A stretch of 64,000 bases of DNA from Butyrivibrio hungatei (lineage in GTDB: Bacteria; Bacillota; Clostridia; Lachnospirales; Lachnospiraceae): positions 1 through 64,000 of the forward strand of contig NZ_FMUR01000008.1 of assembly GCF_900101605.1 (NCBI RefSeq), written 5' to 3'. Shown here piece after piece: positions 35,546 to 44,059 of the stretch. Under the pieces are notes generated by a model. It ran no database searches. It saw nothing but the letters and a program-made list of their open reading frames with translations, and was not told the DNA's origin. A program made the position numbers and the translations under genes. Positions within the stretch are counted from its first letter, which is position 1; every line of letters starts with the position of its first letter.

Positions 35546-36741
35546 CTACCTTTGCTTTCCTGATGTTTCTCTTCCCTCGTCTTCGGGAGAATATTCACTC
35601 CAAATTCCCTTTGAAAACCCAAAACTGTAAATTGAAAATCTTTCAAGTGTAGATCCATTCTTCAGATCATATGCATTTAAATCTTTTTTCAAATAATCCT
35701 TTTGAACCGTCTCTGCTTCATCATTCGCTATATTAGGATATGATAATAATACATAAATAATCCGCTTATTATCATTGTCGATAAGTGCATATTCATAAAC
35801 ACTACTATACCCGTCCGATGACACGTATGCTGGAAAATTATATGTTTCTGTATCATATATGATATTTTCTATATGATAATCACTATCCTCACGATTTGTT
35901 TCGAACACCGTGCAAGATATCTTTGACAAGCGTTCTATTTCTTTTTGGAACTCATCATCTTCATATGTGGCAGAAAAAAATATATATCCATCCGTATCAA
36001 ACATTCCTGTTTTAAGAGCCGATTCATATTCTACAGAAACAGCATTTTGGCCATCATTTGGAAAAATAAATAATCCGGTATCAAGATCAGATCCGTATTC
36101 TTCAAGCAAATACTCTTTATCATAGTTATCGATTCCCGACTTCTTATCATAGGGCTGGCTAGCCTCAAAAAAGCAAGTCCGATAACAAGCGCATTTATCA
36201 CAATAAATTTTACGCTTATCGCGATCAGCAAAATGACTATTACTCGCACAACCGTTGCAAAATGTTTTTTCTCGGCAAGTTTTTCCAATATTCCATTGGC
36301 ATAAAGCGTTGTTATGGCAAATGCCACCAATCCCAAAAAAGATAATACAACTGCCCCAAACCTGAATATATTAGGCTCATATTCAATGCACTGAAACACT
36401 ACTGCCAAAGTCAGGAACATTGTTCCTATCAGGCTGATTATCCTTACCCATTTGAAAAGACTGCTTTTCTCCGTTCCTGCGTAATCTGCCATTTTGTCGG
36501 CAACTTCTTTTATTTCTTCATTCATCCCGCTTTTCCTTTCGCCATCAATTATTTCTCGCACATCCACATCGTAATAATCAGCAATAGCGGACAAAAGAGA
36601 AATATCCGGCATATTAGATCCTGTCTCCCAACGTGAAACGCTCCTTGAAGACACACCAAGGAGCTGCGCAAGTTCTTCCTGGGTAATCCCTTTTTCTTTT
36701 CTCAAATCTTTTAAAAATAAGCCTATCTTCTTCTGATCCAT
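35546..36741 (-). pseudogene. XRE-family membrane regulator, disrupted by a one-base frameshift
   Basis: Frame one (36741-36031) encodes a Cro/C1 helix-turn-helix (about 5-60, QEELAQLLGVSSRSVSRWET) and three membrane helices, then reads nonsense. The neighbouring frame (to 35546) encodes the natural continuation. The switch point is a run of six A (36167-36172, T on the coding strand). With a seventh T the product would read GLAFFEASQPYDKKSGIDNY and continue to 35546. The restored protein would have 398 residues: HTH, three membrane segments and an external Asp/Glu-rich domain of about 200 residues. A real mutation, homopolymer sequencing error or slippage are all possible. RBS AAGGAGG supports ATG 36741. 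Confidence 0.85.
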
Positions 36742-36878
36742 GGGATACCTCCTTCCCTTGCATGATAATTTTATCCGAAGCAGCATTAACACGACACAAA
36801 GCGGGAATTGCCGTATTTACTGCATTAGACAGTAGTGTCTATAATTCTTTTTTCCCAAAAAATCCCTATAAAACGTAA

Positions 36879-37376
36879 TCATCTCACACGCTTTCCGTGT
36901 ATCTCACAATCAAGAGTATGAGTTCCGTCATCAGAAACCATTACGTTTTTCCAAGTAAAACTGTTGTCAGTAATATCAGAAAAAATCCAATATATATTCT
37001 CTTCATCCAGAACCTTTCCAACAAGTTCATTGCCTTTCTTATCAAAACGCAGTCTCTTCATACAGTGATCGCATGTATATACAACATCATAGCAATTCTC
37101 AAAATGATTAAACATGCGTAAAGAAGAGCCGTATTCACCGTCCGGTTGAGGCGCTGTTTCTTTGGTATCACGCGACGGAAATATAAAAACATCCTGTATT
37201 CCCGCACCTTCAAGCACTCTTCTAAAGAGCCACTCTCCCTTTACATATCTTTTTTGACCATTAAATTCATCATAATAATCGCAGTCCCAATCTCCAATAA
37301 GCGGTGCAAACCAGTCATATTCATATGGGATTTTATCAGTTTTGACAGATAATAATGCATCAACAAAGCTATCCAT
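36879..37376 (-). CDS. DUF1579-like/lipocalin-like hypothetical protein
   Basis: 165 residues. Motifs such as PLIGDWDCDYYDEFNGQ, GEWLFRRVLEGAGIQDVF, GSSLRMFNHFENCYDVVYTC and FTWKNVMVSDDGTH are those of a beta-barrel family annotated DUF1579 or lipocalin-like. It is cytoplasmic, with RBS AAGGAAGG. No enzymatic residues can be assigned. Confidence 0.75.
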   Translation of the reverse strand: MDSFVDALLSVKTDKIPYEYDWFAPLIGDWDCDYYDEFNGQKRYVKGEWLFRRVLEGAGIQDVFIFPSRDTKETAPQPDGEYGSSLRMFNHFENCYDVVYTCDHCMKRLRFDKKGNELVGKVLDEENIYWIFSDITDNSFTWKNVMVSDDGTHTLDCEIHGKRVR

Positions 37377-37444
37377 TTTTATACCTTCCTTTTGGCTTCC
37401 TCTAAGTCATCTCATAAAAAACACTCAAGAATATGTAATATCAA

Positions 37445-37482
37445 AAAAGTACCGCACGGATTATGTTTCGCTTGGTACTTTT
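37445..37482 (-). terminator. Rho-independent terminator after hicAB
   Basis: AAAAGTACC (37445-37453) pairs with GGTACTTTT (37474-37482), flanked by A-runs and T-runs, 22 bases downstream of hicB on the minus strand. Confidence 0.7.
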
Positions 37483-37503
37483 ATATACTAATAGTATTTC
37501 AAT

Positions 37504-37851
37504 TTATCCTTCAAGAATATCAAGTTCATCATCTATTGCCCTTGATACAAACTGATTTATCGTGATTCCCTCATTTGCAGCGTATAAAGCGATTTTTTTA
37601 TGCTGCTCCGGTTTAATACGCACATTAAAAGATCCTTTAAACTCGCGTTCAGGTTCTTTTCCAACTTGTTTACAGTAATCAAGGTAATTATCTATACAGT
37701 CGTGCATTGACTGAGTTAGCTCCTTTACAGACTCTCCATGAAAATTCAAAGAGTCATTGATTCCAAGCACATGACCTATAAAAATCTGGTCCTCACTGTC
37801 AAACTCAACTTTTGCATGATACCCATTGTATTCCATCAATGAACTGATCAT
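37504..37851 (-). CDS. hicB: HicB-family antitoxin
   Basis: 115 residues. The N-terminal half is the degenerate RNase-H-like HicB fold (YNGYHAKVEFDSEDQIFIGH, then GESVKELTQSMHDCIDNYLD). The C-terminal FNVRIKPEQHKKIALYAANE and FVSRAIDDEL form a ribbon-helix-helix DNA-binding domain. In known systems HicB neutralises the HicA RNase and represses the operon. The start overlaps the hicA stop by four bases (ATGA). Confidence 0.93.
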   Translation of the reverse strand: MISSLMEYNGYHAKVEFDSEDQIFIGHVLGINDSLNFHGESVKELTQSMHDCIDNYLDYCKQVGKEPEREFKGSFNVRIKPEQHKKIALYAANEGITINQFVSRAIDDELDILEG

Positions 37852-38108
37852 TCTATCTCACCTACTTCCTTTAAAAAAGCTTTAATCATTTTGATATGGT
37901 ATCGATATAATTCGTTTCCCGGATGTGGTCCATCAAACTGAAGTATTCGCTTAGTTTCCACATGATAATAACCTATTCCTGAACCTCTTCCACCTTCAAA
38001 TTTTTCACATCCACACTGCTTCATCAGAGCATCAAGCTCTCGTATGGTAAAGCTTGTTGGTGCCGGTTTTGACAACAGTTTTTCCAATAACTTAGATTTC
38101 TTTGGCAC
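37848..38108 (-). CDS. hicA: HicA-family mRNA-interferase toxin
   Basis: 86 residues beginning at GTG with AAGGAG five bases upstream. It has the dsRBD-like HicA fold: a helix FTIRELDALMKQCGCEKFEG, then GRGSGIGYYHV and the block LQFDGPHPGNELYRYHIKMI. In the family a His in the glycine-rich strand is catalytic; here the candidate is His48. It is first in the hicAB operon and is followed by a terminator after hicB. Confidence 0.92.
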   Translation of the reverse strand: MPKKSKLLEKLLSKPAPTSFTIRELDALMKQCGCEKFEGGRGSGIGYYHVETKRILQFDGPHPGNELYRYHIKMIKAFLKEVGEIE

Positions 38109-38179
38109 AGCAACTCCTTTGCAACTATTTTCCAGTTACACTATAACATTTTGCAACATCCCAGTCAATTTTTTATTAC

Positions 38180-38950
38180 TTACCGATAGCATATAACACT
38201 CGCAGCTCGGTCATACTCCTTATCGTTTTCAAGCTTGAACGGATGTTGTTTTGCCACGCCGCCAAACCAATTGTATGGCAGGTCATTTTCTGTTTCGCCG
38301 TTACATATCTCGACTGCACCTTGCCTCATGCACCTTAATAGTGATATGTCGTCAAAACCTGTCGCATGACCATGCAATATCACATCCGCCTCTTTTTCCA
38401 AGAATATGATCTTATCAAGCGCCTTTACGTATTCTTGCATCTCCGGACAGCCGTCCAATTGCATCCATAAATGATGGTTAACGGAATCACCTGTGAAAAG
38501 AATCCTCACCTCCCTTAGAAGCAACAGAATTCCGCCGGGAGTATGCCCCGGAAGTTCATATACTTCAAGTGTCTTTCCTCCAAGATCTATCACATCACCG
38601 CCTTTGATCGGCTTAAGAGGCGGAACAGAAACGCCTTTATCATTACATATTTCCACAAATTCAGGCTCATTAAAAAAAGACGATGCCATCTCAAAATCCT
38701 TAGGATTCATGTATGCCTCATCAAAGTATACATTCCCAAAGATATGATCCGGATGGCCATGCGTGTTTACAACAACGATCGGCTTGTCAGTAATTTCCCT
38801 GACAACCTTGTGAAGGTCATTATAGCCATTCATCGTATCGATCACGCAGACTCTTTCATCGCCTACAACTATGTACCCCGTCGCTTCGTGCGCCTCATCC
38901 ATAAGATATAGAAAAGGCTTTAATTGCTTAATATACAATTCTTTTTCCAT
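38180..38950 (-). CDS. MBL-fold metallo-hydrolase
   Basis: 256 residues from ATG 38950 (GGGAGG upstream). The metal motif reads THGHPDH (HxHxDH), followed by ELPGHTPGGI, FTGDSVNHH and a late HGHATGFDD, completing the two-metal site. This is the glyoxalase II/beta-lactamase-like fold used by many thioesterases and lactonases. No neighbour hints at the substrate. Confidence 0.92.
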   Translation of the reverse strand: MEKELYIKQLKPFLYLMDEAHEATGYIVVGDERVCVIDTMNGYNDLHKVVREITDKPIVVVNTHGHPDHIFGNVYFDEAYMNPKDFEMASSFFNEPEFVEICNDKGVSVPPLKPIKGGDVIDLGGKTLEVYELPGHTPGGILLLLREVRILFTGDSVNHHLWMQLDGCPEMQEYVKALDKIIFLEKEADVILHGHATGFDDISLLRCMRQGAVEICNGETENDLPYNWFGGVAKQHPFKLENDKEYDRAASVICYR

Positions 38951-39030
38951 ACAAAAGACCTCCCGAAACATCAGCTCACGTTTATACTCCGCTTGGTACT
39001 TTTTTAATCAGTATATCATTATCACAATTA

Positions 39031-39591
39031 CTATAATGAATATGCCACAATTCCCACCACTGCCGACAAACAAATAAGCATGATAGGATTTAACCCTTTT
39101 TTCAAAACCTTCCTTGAGCCAAAATATATAAGCGCAATAGCGCAGGTCAACCCGATTGTGAGAAAATCCGCCTTGGAATCAAATAACAGTCCGCAGTTTT
39201 TTCCGAGCATATGTGTTCCCGTAACCAAAATAATACCGATAATACACGGCTTTAATCCACTCAAAACCGCTTTTACATATTGATTTTGGAGGAACTTATT
39301 CATAACTACCATGATCAGCAAAATGATGAAAAAAGCCGGCAACACAACCGCTGTAGTGGCAATTGCCGCACCTATAAGTCCTCCTTTTTCACTACCCACA
39401 TATGTAGCCATGTTTACCATGATCGGTCCGGGAGTACTTTCGCTTATTGCGATCATATATGTCAACATCTCTTCATCGAGCCATCCATGAGCCATAACCA
39501 CATCCCTGATAAGTGGAATCGCTGCATAGGCGCCACCAAAAGAAAAGAAGCCGACTTCCAAAAAGCCTATGAGCAAATCAAGATATATCAT
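39031..39591 (-). CDS. Chromate transporter family protein, second half-size subunit
   Basis: 186 residues with about five or six membrane helices. The CHR-domain signature reads FLEVGFFSFGGAYAAIPLIR and TPGPIMVNMATYVG. Its ATG overlaps the stop of the preceding CHR gene (ATGA). Short-chain CHR proteins work as pairs of opposite topology. Chromate export is known for some; sulfate or another oxyanion is possible here. Confidence 0.93.
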   Translation of the reverse strand: MIYLDLLIGFLEVGFFSFGGAYAAIPLIRDVVMAHGWLDEEMLTYMIAISESTPGPIMVNMATYVGSEKGGLIGAAIATTAVVLPAFFIILLIMVVMNKFLQNQYVKAVLSGLKPCIIGIILVTGTHMLGKNCGLLFDSKADFLTIGLTCAIALIYFGSRKVLKKGLNPIMLICLSAVVGIVAYSL

Positions 39592-40160
39592 TTCTCTACC
39601 CGCTCCTTTTCCGCATTTTTTATCATAAATACCATAAGTCCAATAACTGCAGCCGCGAGCATCAATACCATCGAAGATATATTTAGTGAAAAAAGATTGA
39701 TCACTACCATTGAAATCACAGCAAAGCAGAACATTGAAATCTGCAATGGCGCTTTTTTCATCTTTTTTAGCATCTTTAAAGCTGCGTCTATGATAAGAAT
39801 TCCCACCGCTATCTTGATTCCCTTAAATGCATTTGCAACCTGGGTTATCTCAAGAAAATGATTCAGGAATCTTGAGATCAGATAGATAATTATAAATGAA
39901 GGGAGCACCACCCCAAGCATTGCTGCGATTGCTCCCTGTAATTTACCTTTCTTATATCCGACATAGGTTGCACAGTTAATCGCTATAGGCCCCGGTGTAG
40001 ACTCCGCGATTACCGCAACCGTCATCATTTCATCATGTGTTATCCATTTTTTATTCTCAACGCAAATATTCTCTATCAGAGAGATCATCGCGTAACCTCC
40101 GCCAAAGGTAAACAATCCTATTTTGGCAAAGGTAAAAAACAATTCAAATAATACAGGCAC
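39588..40160 (-). CDS. Chromate transporter family protein, first half-size subunit
   Basis: 190 residues starting at GTG with AAGGAG upstream. The CHR signature is FAKIGLFTFGGGYAMISLIE followed by AESTPGPIAINCATYVGYKK. Membrane-embedded, with its partner encoded immediately downstream. The leader region 40161-40319 contains a GC-rich inverted repeat (CGGCGG near 40227 with CCGCCG near 40257) of unknown role. Confidence 0.93.
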   Translation of the reverse strand: MPVLFELFFTFAKIGLFTFGGGYAMISLIENICVENKKWITHDEMMTVAVIAESTPGPIAINCATYVGYKKGKLQGAIAAMLGVVLPSFIIIYLISRFLNHFLEITQVANAFKGIKIAVGILIIDAALKMLKKMKKAPLQISMFCFAVISMVVINLFSLNISSMVLMLAAAVIGLMVFMIKNAEKERVEK

Positions 40161-40319
40161 TTTAACGTCTCCTTAATTATCACAAAGCCATTCTCATCGA
40201 AGCCACACCGTCAGTGCAATTTTTTCGGCGGCGAAAATCATACATTCACCGGTTTCCGCCGCTTTATCTCCACTTCTAATTTGCTAAAACAATAGTTGCG
40301 ATAGAATTGCATTTTATAC

Positions 40320-40438
40320 ATTCTTGAACATGAAGTTCAAGAATGCATCAACCAAGCTAATTTGAATCGACTTCGTCGATAGGGCTTGGTTGACTCCTGA
40401 ATCATGTTCTCACGAAATCCGCAGCCAGTGCGGATTTC
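40320..40438. repeat. Composite three-hairpin element
   Basis: Three hairpins follow one another. H1: ATTCTTGAAC (40320-40329) with GTTCAAGAAT (40335-40344). H2: AACCAAGC (40350-40357) with GCTTGGTT (40384-40391), enclosing ATCGAC/GTCGAT. H3: GAAATCCGCA (40414-40423) with TGCGGATTTC (40429-40438). H3 and its right flank recur at 20021-20070. It lies between the ACT-domain gene end (40458) and the chrA leader. No gene is present in 40161-40457. Confidence 0.8.
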
Positions 40439-40462
40439 TGTAATTTCAGTTAAGATATCATA
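40412..40462. repeat. Dispersed hairpin repeat, copy 2
   Basis: Second copy of the repeat seen at 20021-20070: the same 10-bp stem, GCCAG loop and right flank CTGTAATTTCAGTTAAGATATCATAC. The flank runs into the stop codon of the ACT-domain gene. Confidence 0.85.
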
Positions 40463-40823
40463 CTATTATATACCCTTCAGACGCCAAAACGTCCAACGCT
40501 CGCTCAAAGTTTTCTTCTTTCACAAGAATATAATCCGTGTTATATGTCGACACAGCGAAGATTCCGATTTTATGCTCTGCGAGTATGCCGGACAGCTTTG
40601 ACATAATGCCAATCAATGAAAAATCAAGAACACCCTGAATACGAAAGCCTCTCCAGCCATCATCACGCTCGAGCGTTTTTTGTGGCGCATCCTCCTTTCT
40701 GCACACCAATGACAACTCTTCATCAGTCTTACCGATAAAGTAGAAAGGGGCATCAATGTTAATATTGGATGCCTCTGCCACTTTGCAAACAGTAAGTTTA
40801 TGCTCAATTCTTTTCAATTCCAT
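40458..40823 (-). CDS. ACT-domain protein
   Basis: 121 residues. The protein has two ACT-like halves; the second contains DFSLIGIMSKLSGILAEHKI and FAVSTYNTDYILVKEENFER, typical of the CASTOR/ACT_7-type stand-alone ACT proteins that bind amino acids. GGAGGAAACG precedes the ATG. Probably a small amino-acid sensor; the ligand is unknown. Confidence 0.85.
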   Translation of the reverse strand: MELKRIEHKLTVCKVAEASNINIDAPFYFIGKTDEELSLVCRKEDAPQKTLERDDGWRGFRIQGVLDFSLIGIMSKLSGILAEHKIGIFAVSTYNTDYILVKEENFERALDVLASEGYIIV

Positions 40824-40862
40824 ATGTAATCGTTTCCTCCATAAACTTAAAAATTGCTGTTT

Positions 40863-41753
40863 TTACTTCTTCTTGATCGGAATCCACAGCTCGCAGAATA
40901 TATCCGGCCTGGTTCCGTCATAGTAAAGTTCATAGTCAGTCTCTTCAGAAGCTTCATAGCCCATCTGCGGCAAAAACTCCTTATAGAACTTTACCCAGGT
41001 CTTTGCGATGCAGTCGCCGTCTTCGCCTACACAATCAAATACCACATACGTACCGGGATTGACGTCCCAGATGCGGAAACCTTTTTTCTCCAGATCTGCC
41101 TGATCAAACTCTTTGGTATCCTCATCAATAATGATGCCGATACCGTATTCAAAAGTATCTTTTCCTTCCTTCGTCGGGCTGCAAAGGCCGTATAGGTCGC
41201 GCTTCCCGTCCTCTCTCAGCATATATATCGGAGAAAGCATCTGCTTACTGTTGCACTCTCCCCAGAAGTCAGCCACATCGTGGTTGGCTTCGTCGTTGAT
41301 AATAGCGTTGCTGAACTCCCTTACCAATGCAATAAACTTCTTTTCCTTTGTCTGAACAATACGATAATCCATACTCTTACCACCTTTCACAGATATAGTA
41401 ATCGTAAGCGGATTAAAAAGCACAAGTTTGCCGGCTTCTTCTCTGGCAGTTTTGGGCGCAACACCATGAAATCTTGTAAAAGCTTTGGTAAAACTTTCCG
41501 GTGTCTCATAGCCATACTTCATCGCCAGATCGGTGATCTTAGCATCGGTCTCCACAAGTTCTTTTCCCGCCAAAGACAAGCGGCGGTTCCTTATATATGC
41601 GTTGGCCGTTAAGCCCGTCACGAAACTGAAAGCCCTGTGAAACTCATAGCTCGACGTGTGCACCTGCCTTGCTACATCTTCATAGTTGATCTCCTCGAGA
41701 AGATGCTCCTCAATATACGTGATGGCTTTTTGTAATGCTTCGATCCATTCCAT
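40863..41753 (-). CDS. AraC-family regulator with GyrI-like effector domain
   Basis: 296 residues from ATG 41753 (GGGAGGAC upstream). The N-terminal AraC-type double helix-turn-helix (about 5-105) carries YEDVARQVHTSSYEFHRAF and LAMKYGYETPESFTKAFTRF. From about 120 to the end is a GyrI/BacR-type small-molecule binding domain (YRIVQTKEKKFIALVREF, GTYVVFDCVGE). Proteins with this order (Rob, SoxS-linked types) respond to drugs or other small hydrophobic compounds. It is followed by a SCP-2-like gene on the upstream side. Confidence 0.93.
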   Translation of the reverse strand: MEWIEALQKAITYIEEHLLEEINYEDVARQVHTSSYEFHRAFSFVTGLTANAYIRNRRLSLAGKELVETDAKITDLAMKYGYETPESFTKAFTRFHGVAPKTAREEAGKLVLFNPLTITISVKGGKSMDYRIVQTKEKKFIALVREFSNAIINDEANHDVADFWGECNSKQMLSPIYMLREDGKRDLYGLCSPTKEGKDTFEYGIGIIIDEDTKEFDQADLEKKGFRIWDVNPGTYVVFDCVGEDGDCIAKTWVKFYKEFLPQMGYEASEETDYELYYDGTRPDIFCELWIPIKKK

Positions 41754-41877
41754 GCTTTCGTCCTCCCTCTTACACAATCCATTATGGACGAGATCCGTAA
41801 TAGGTACATTTCCTCGTTTGCGAAGATTTGTCAGGTGGCTGTCCCGCTTCTACTTTTCTACTCGTCAGTTTCCTCCA

Positions 41878-42159
41878 TCATTTAAGTAACTTAGAAAACT
41901 CCAACGCCTTTCCGACATCACCGTCAACCTTAAGTTTACCAATAGTAAAAGCAGCAACAGGATCAAGCTTACCGGAAATCAGCTTGTTGAAATCATCAGA
42001 CTTGATAGTGATAGCACAGTTTCTGTCATGATAGTCATAAGGTTCCACGTTAATCTTATGGTCCTTAACTTCAACATAGAACACATTCGGCTCAGTATCT
42101 GTAAGATTTACCTGCACTGCAAGGAAATCTACATTACTAACATCTGCCTTCTCAGCCAA
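41878..42159 (-). CDS. SCP-2 sterol-transfer-fold family protein, uncertain start
   Basis: About 93 residues matching the SCP-2 fold: NCAITIKSDDFNKLISGKLD, PVAAFTIGKLKVDGDVGKAL. The family binds hydrophobic ligands. The reading frame begins at a TTG (42157-42159). A good AAGGAGG is followed eight bases later by ATG AAA TGT TAG in a different frame, so either TTG is the start or the original start lost or gained a base. The C-terminal part is complete. Confidence 0.78.
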   Translation of the reverse strand: MAEKADVSNVDFLAVQVNLTDTEPNVFYVEVKDHKINVEPYDYHDRNCAITIKSDDFNKLISGKLDPVAAFTIGKLKVDGDVGKALEFSKLLK

Positions 42160-42206
42160 CTTTCTAACATTTCATGTTCCTGATCCTCCTTATTTTTTAA
42201 TAAACT

Positions 42207-42797
42207 TTACATACTCACCTTACTCTCTATACTTGCCTGCATATTTCTAAGCACAGGCCTCAACTTTCCAAGAACCTTCATGTTCCGTAACAGTACAGAA
42301 ATTTTTTCAAGTTTCGTGTCATGATCAAAAAACTGATCTACTGTTGTCCAAAGCTGCTTTTCACAGTCTTCTCTGCGATAATCAGAAAGCGAAATCAGCG
42401 CGAGACAGTAATAATATCCGGCAATATCAAAACCGAACCAGTATTCATCGTCAAACGGCGGAATGTATGATTCCAAGAGCTTAAGCACAGTATCAACTGT
42501 TTTTTCCTTCTCAGCGAAAGGCTGCATTCTCTGATAATCTTTGAGCGTAACAGGTGCATGTGTAGTCTGAGCTATTTTCTTACAAAGTTCCCAGATTTCC
42601 TCATTGGATGCACCAACCTCTTCAGCCGCCTCTAATAAAGGCAGTGTAATCTTGGATTTCCAGATATTCTCACCCGGAAACTTCGGTCCCGTTATCACAT
42701 AGGTTTTATTATTATCGGTGCAATCCTTTAAATACGCTTCCTCTTTTGCCAGATATTCACGAACTTCGGATACGGTTGGAATTTTTTTCTTTGCCAT
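42207..42797 (-). CDS. Hypothetical protein
   Basis: 196 residues from ATG 42797 (GGAGGAGAG upstream). It starts with a Lys-rich MAKKKIP, then is soluble and largely helical, with no signal peptide or membrane segment. Motifs include NNKTYVITGPKFPGENIWKS and FDDEYWFGFDIAGYYYCLAL. I do not recognise a family. It lies between CAT and the SCP-2-like gene with short spacing. Confidence 0.75.
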   Translation of the reverse strand: MAKKKIPTVSEVREYLAKEEAYLKDCTDNNKTYVITGPKFPGENIWKSKITLPLLEAAEEVGASNEEIWELCKKIAQTTHAPVTLKDYQRMQPFAEKEKTVDTVLKLLESYIPPFDDEYWFGFDIAGYYYCLALISLSDYRREDCEKQLWTTVDQFFDHDTKLEKISVLLRNMKVLGKLRPVLRNMQASIESKVSM

Positions 42798-42878
42798 ACT
42801 ACTCTCCTCCAAGATCACCTAAACGCCATTTACATAATTACCACTCTATAGCCTTTGTTACTCTTGCCATTTTTCCTT

Positions 42879-43532
42879 TCATATCTTCACAGTAAAAGCC
42901 TCTATCTCTTTTTCCAAAAGCCGGAACACATTCGCAACCAGATAACCGTCAGCTATCGCATGATTTAAGCGGACACTCACGGGCATAACGAGTCTGCCGT
43001 TCTCTTCGCGATATTTCCCCCAATTGATAATAGGTGCAAAAAACAAATGCCCATCCGGAAGTTCAATATTAAGCGAATCATATGAAAGCCATGATATGTA
43101 AGATGCATCAAACCAATTAGGGTGATTAGCCATGTCCAACATATACTCTCTTGTCTTCTTGGCATCCTCAACATCCTTCAGAGCGCCTGCGTAAAAAATT
43201 TCGTAGTTCTCATCATATTTTGTATATATCGGAGTGCAAGTTTCGGTATCTTCATGAAAAACATACTGCGTAGGATTGATCACATCGTAGCAGATGAGCT
43301 CGTCCGTTTGCCATAGATACCCCATTCTGTAATCATCTCGCGAATTGAGAACCTTCGAAAGGATATAAAGGAAATTGATGTAAAACTTTGTTCCTGCCTT
43401 TTTTGAAAAAAGAACAAGATCTGTAACATCAATCCTGGCTGTCATAGAGGTTGAGCATTTACAATCCTCTGAAAAGTGGCGGAACACGCCTTTTCTGTAG
43501 TATGTTTCTTTATCTATTATTTTGTAGTTCAT
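42879..43532 (-). CDS. Chloramphenicol acetyltransferase-family protein
   Basis: 217 residues from ATG 43532, matching the about 215 residues of CatA enzymes. The catalytic His motif reads NHAIADG (HxxxDG) near residue 190. STSMTARIDVTDL and the later SWLSYDSLNIELP occupy the positions expected in CatA trimers. Known enzymes acetylate chloramphenicol, but many clostridial CatA homologues are untested; resistance should not be assumed. Confidence 0.9.
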   Translation of the reverse strand: MNYKIIDKETYYRKGVFRHFSEDCKCSTSMTARIDVTDLVLFSKKAGTKFYINFLYILSKVLNSRDDYRMGYLWQTDELICYDVINPTQYVFHEDTETCTPIYTKYDENYEIFYAGALKDVEDAKKTREYMLDMANHPNWFDASYISWLSYDSLNIELPDGHLFFAPIINWGKYREENGRLVMPVSVRLNHAIADGYLVANVFRLLEKEIEAFTVKI

Positions 43533-43704
43533 TTTTCTCTCCCATAAAATCAATCCATATCGCCTCCAGAACATTTGTTTCTTATAATTATTACTTGCTG
43601 CTACCAGTAATTACGGTAGGCGGTTAGTCCTTCAACCGGAGGACTGTGACCTCCGTTAATCATAGAAATCTCTCATGAGAAATCTTTGTTGGAGGAACTT
43701 GCTT

Positions 43705-43928
43705 ATGCTCACCATCACTGACCTTATCGCAGTGCTTGCACTGTGTGCGACTTATATTTGATAGTATTCCTATCAAATATAAGTCGCTACGCTTTAGATG
43801 CGACCGATGCGCAGATGAATTATGCAAGCTAAAGCTTGCGCGCATCGGCGCGAAAAGAGTCGCAAGCGACTCTTTGTTCTAGTCTTGGTTATATGCATGG
43901 AAAGCATGATTCCAAGACACAAAAATAA
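43705..43928 (+). pseudogene. Holin-like type I toxin gene, split by a 119-bp hairpin element
   Basis: The first half (43705-43752) encodes MLTITDLIAVLALCAT. After removing 43753-43871 the frame continues from 43872 as LCSSLGYMHGKHDSKTQK with TAA at 43926. The restored 34-residue protein has the hydrophobic N-terminal helix and charged C-terminus of the putative holin-like toxins of type I systems (TxpA/Fst-like). GGAGG lies nine bases before the ATG. The unspliced product would be only MLTITDLIAVLALCATYI. The leader (43612-43680) has structured repeats, and the 3' region a strong hairpin, as expected for an RNA-antitoxin locus. Confidence 0.8.
43753..43871. mobile_element. Small palindromic (REP/MITE-like) insertion in the toxin gene
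   Basis: The insert is flanked by GCGACT at 43747-43752 and again at 43866-43871, like a 6-bp target duplication. With flanks it folds into three hairpins. The first has an 18-bp perfect stem (43747-43764 with 43770-43787, loop TATTC). The second is CCGATGCGC/GCGCATCGG (43804/43840) enclosing GCAAGCT/AGCTTGC. The third is AAAGAGTCGC/GCGACTCTTT (43854/43866). It carries no ORF, so any mobility would depend on enzymes encoded elsewhere. Confidence 0.75.
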
Positions 43929-43966
43929 CCGCCCATTGTCCTGGCAGACTTGTATGAGCGGTTATT
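43924..43966. ncRNA. 3' hairpin of the type I toxin locus (toxin terminator / antitoxin RNA region)
   Basis: AATAACCGC (43924-43932) pairs with GCGGTTATT (43958-43966). It begins at the toxin stop codon. In related type I loci the toxin mRNA ends here and an antisense antitoxin RNA overlaps from the other strand. Further downstream GGGGCTAACCGTCTATCGGT (43985-44004) is another conserved-looking part. The antitoxin transcript itself is inferred, not seen. Confidence 0.5.
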
Positions 43967-44059
43967 AACTACTTAAACTTGTTTGGGGCTAACCGTCTAT
44001 CGGTAGCACCTTTTTCATTTCTTATACTACCATCACCGCACAGTATCGTCAAACCAATG

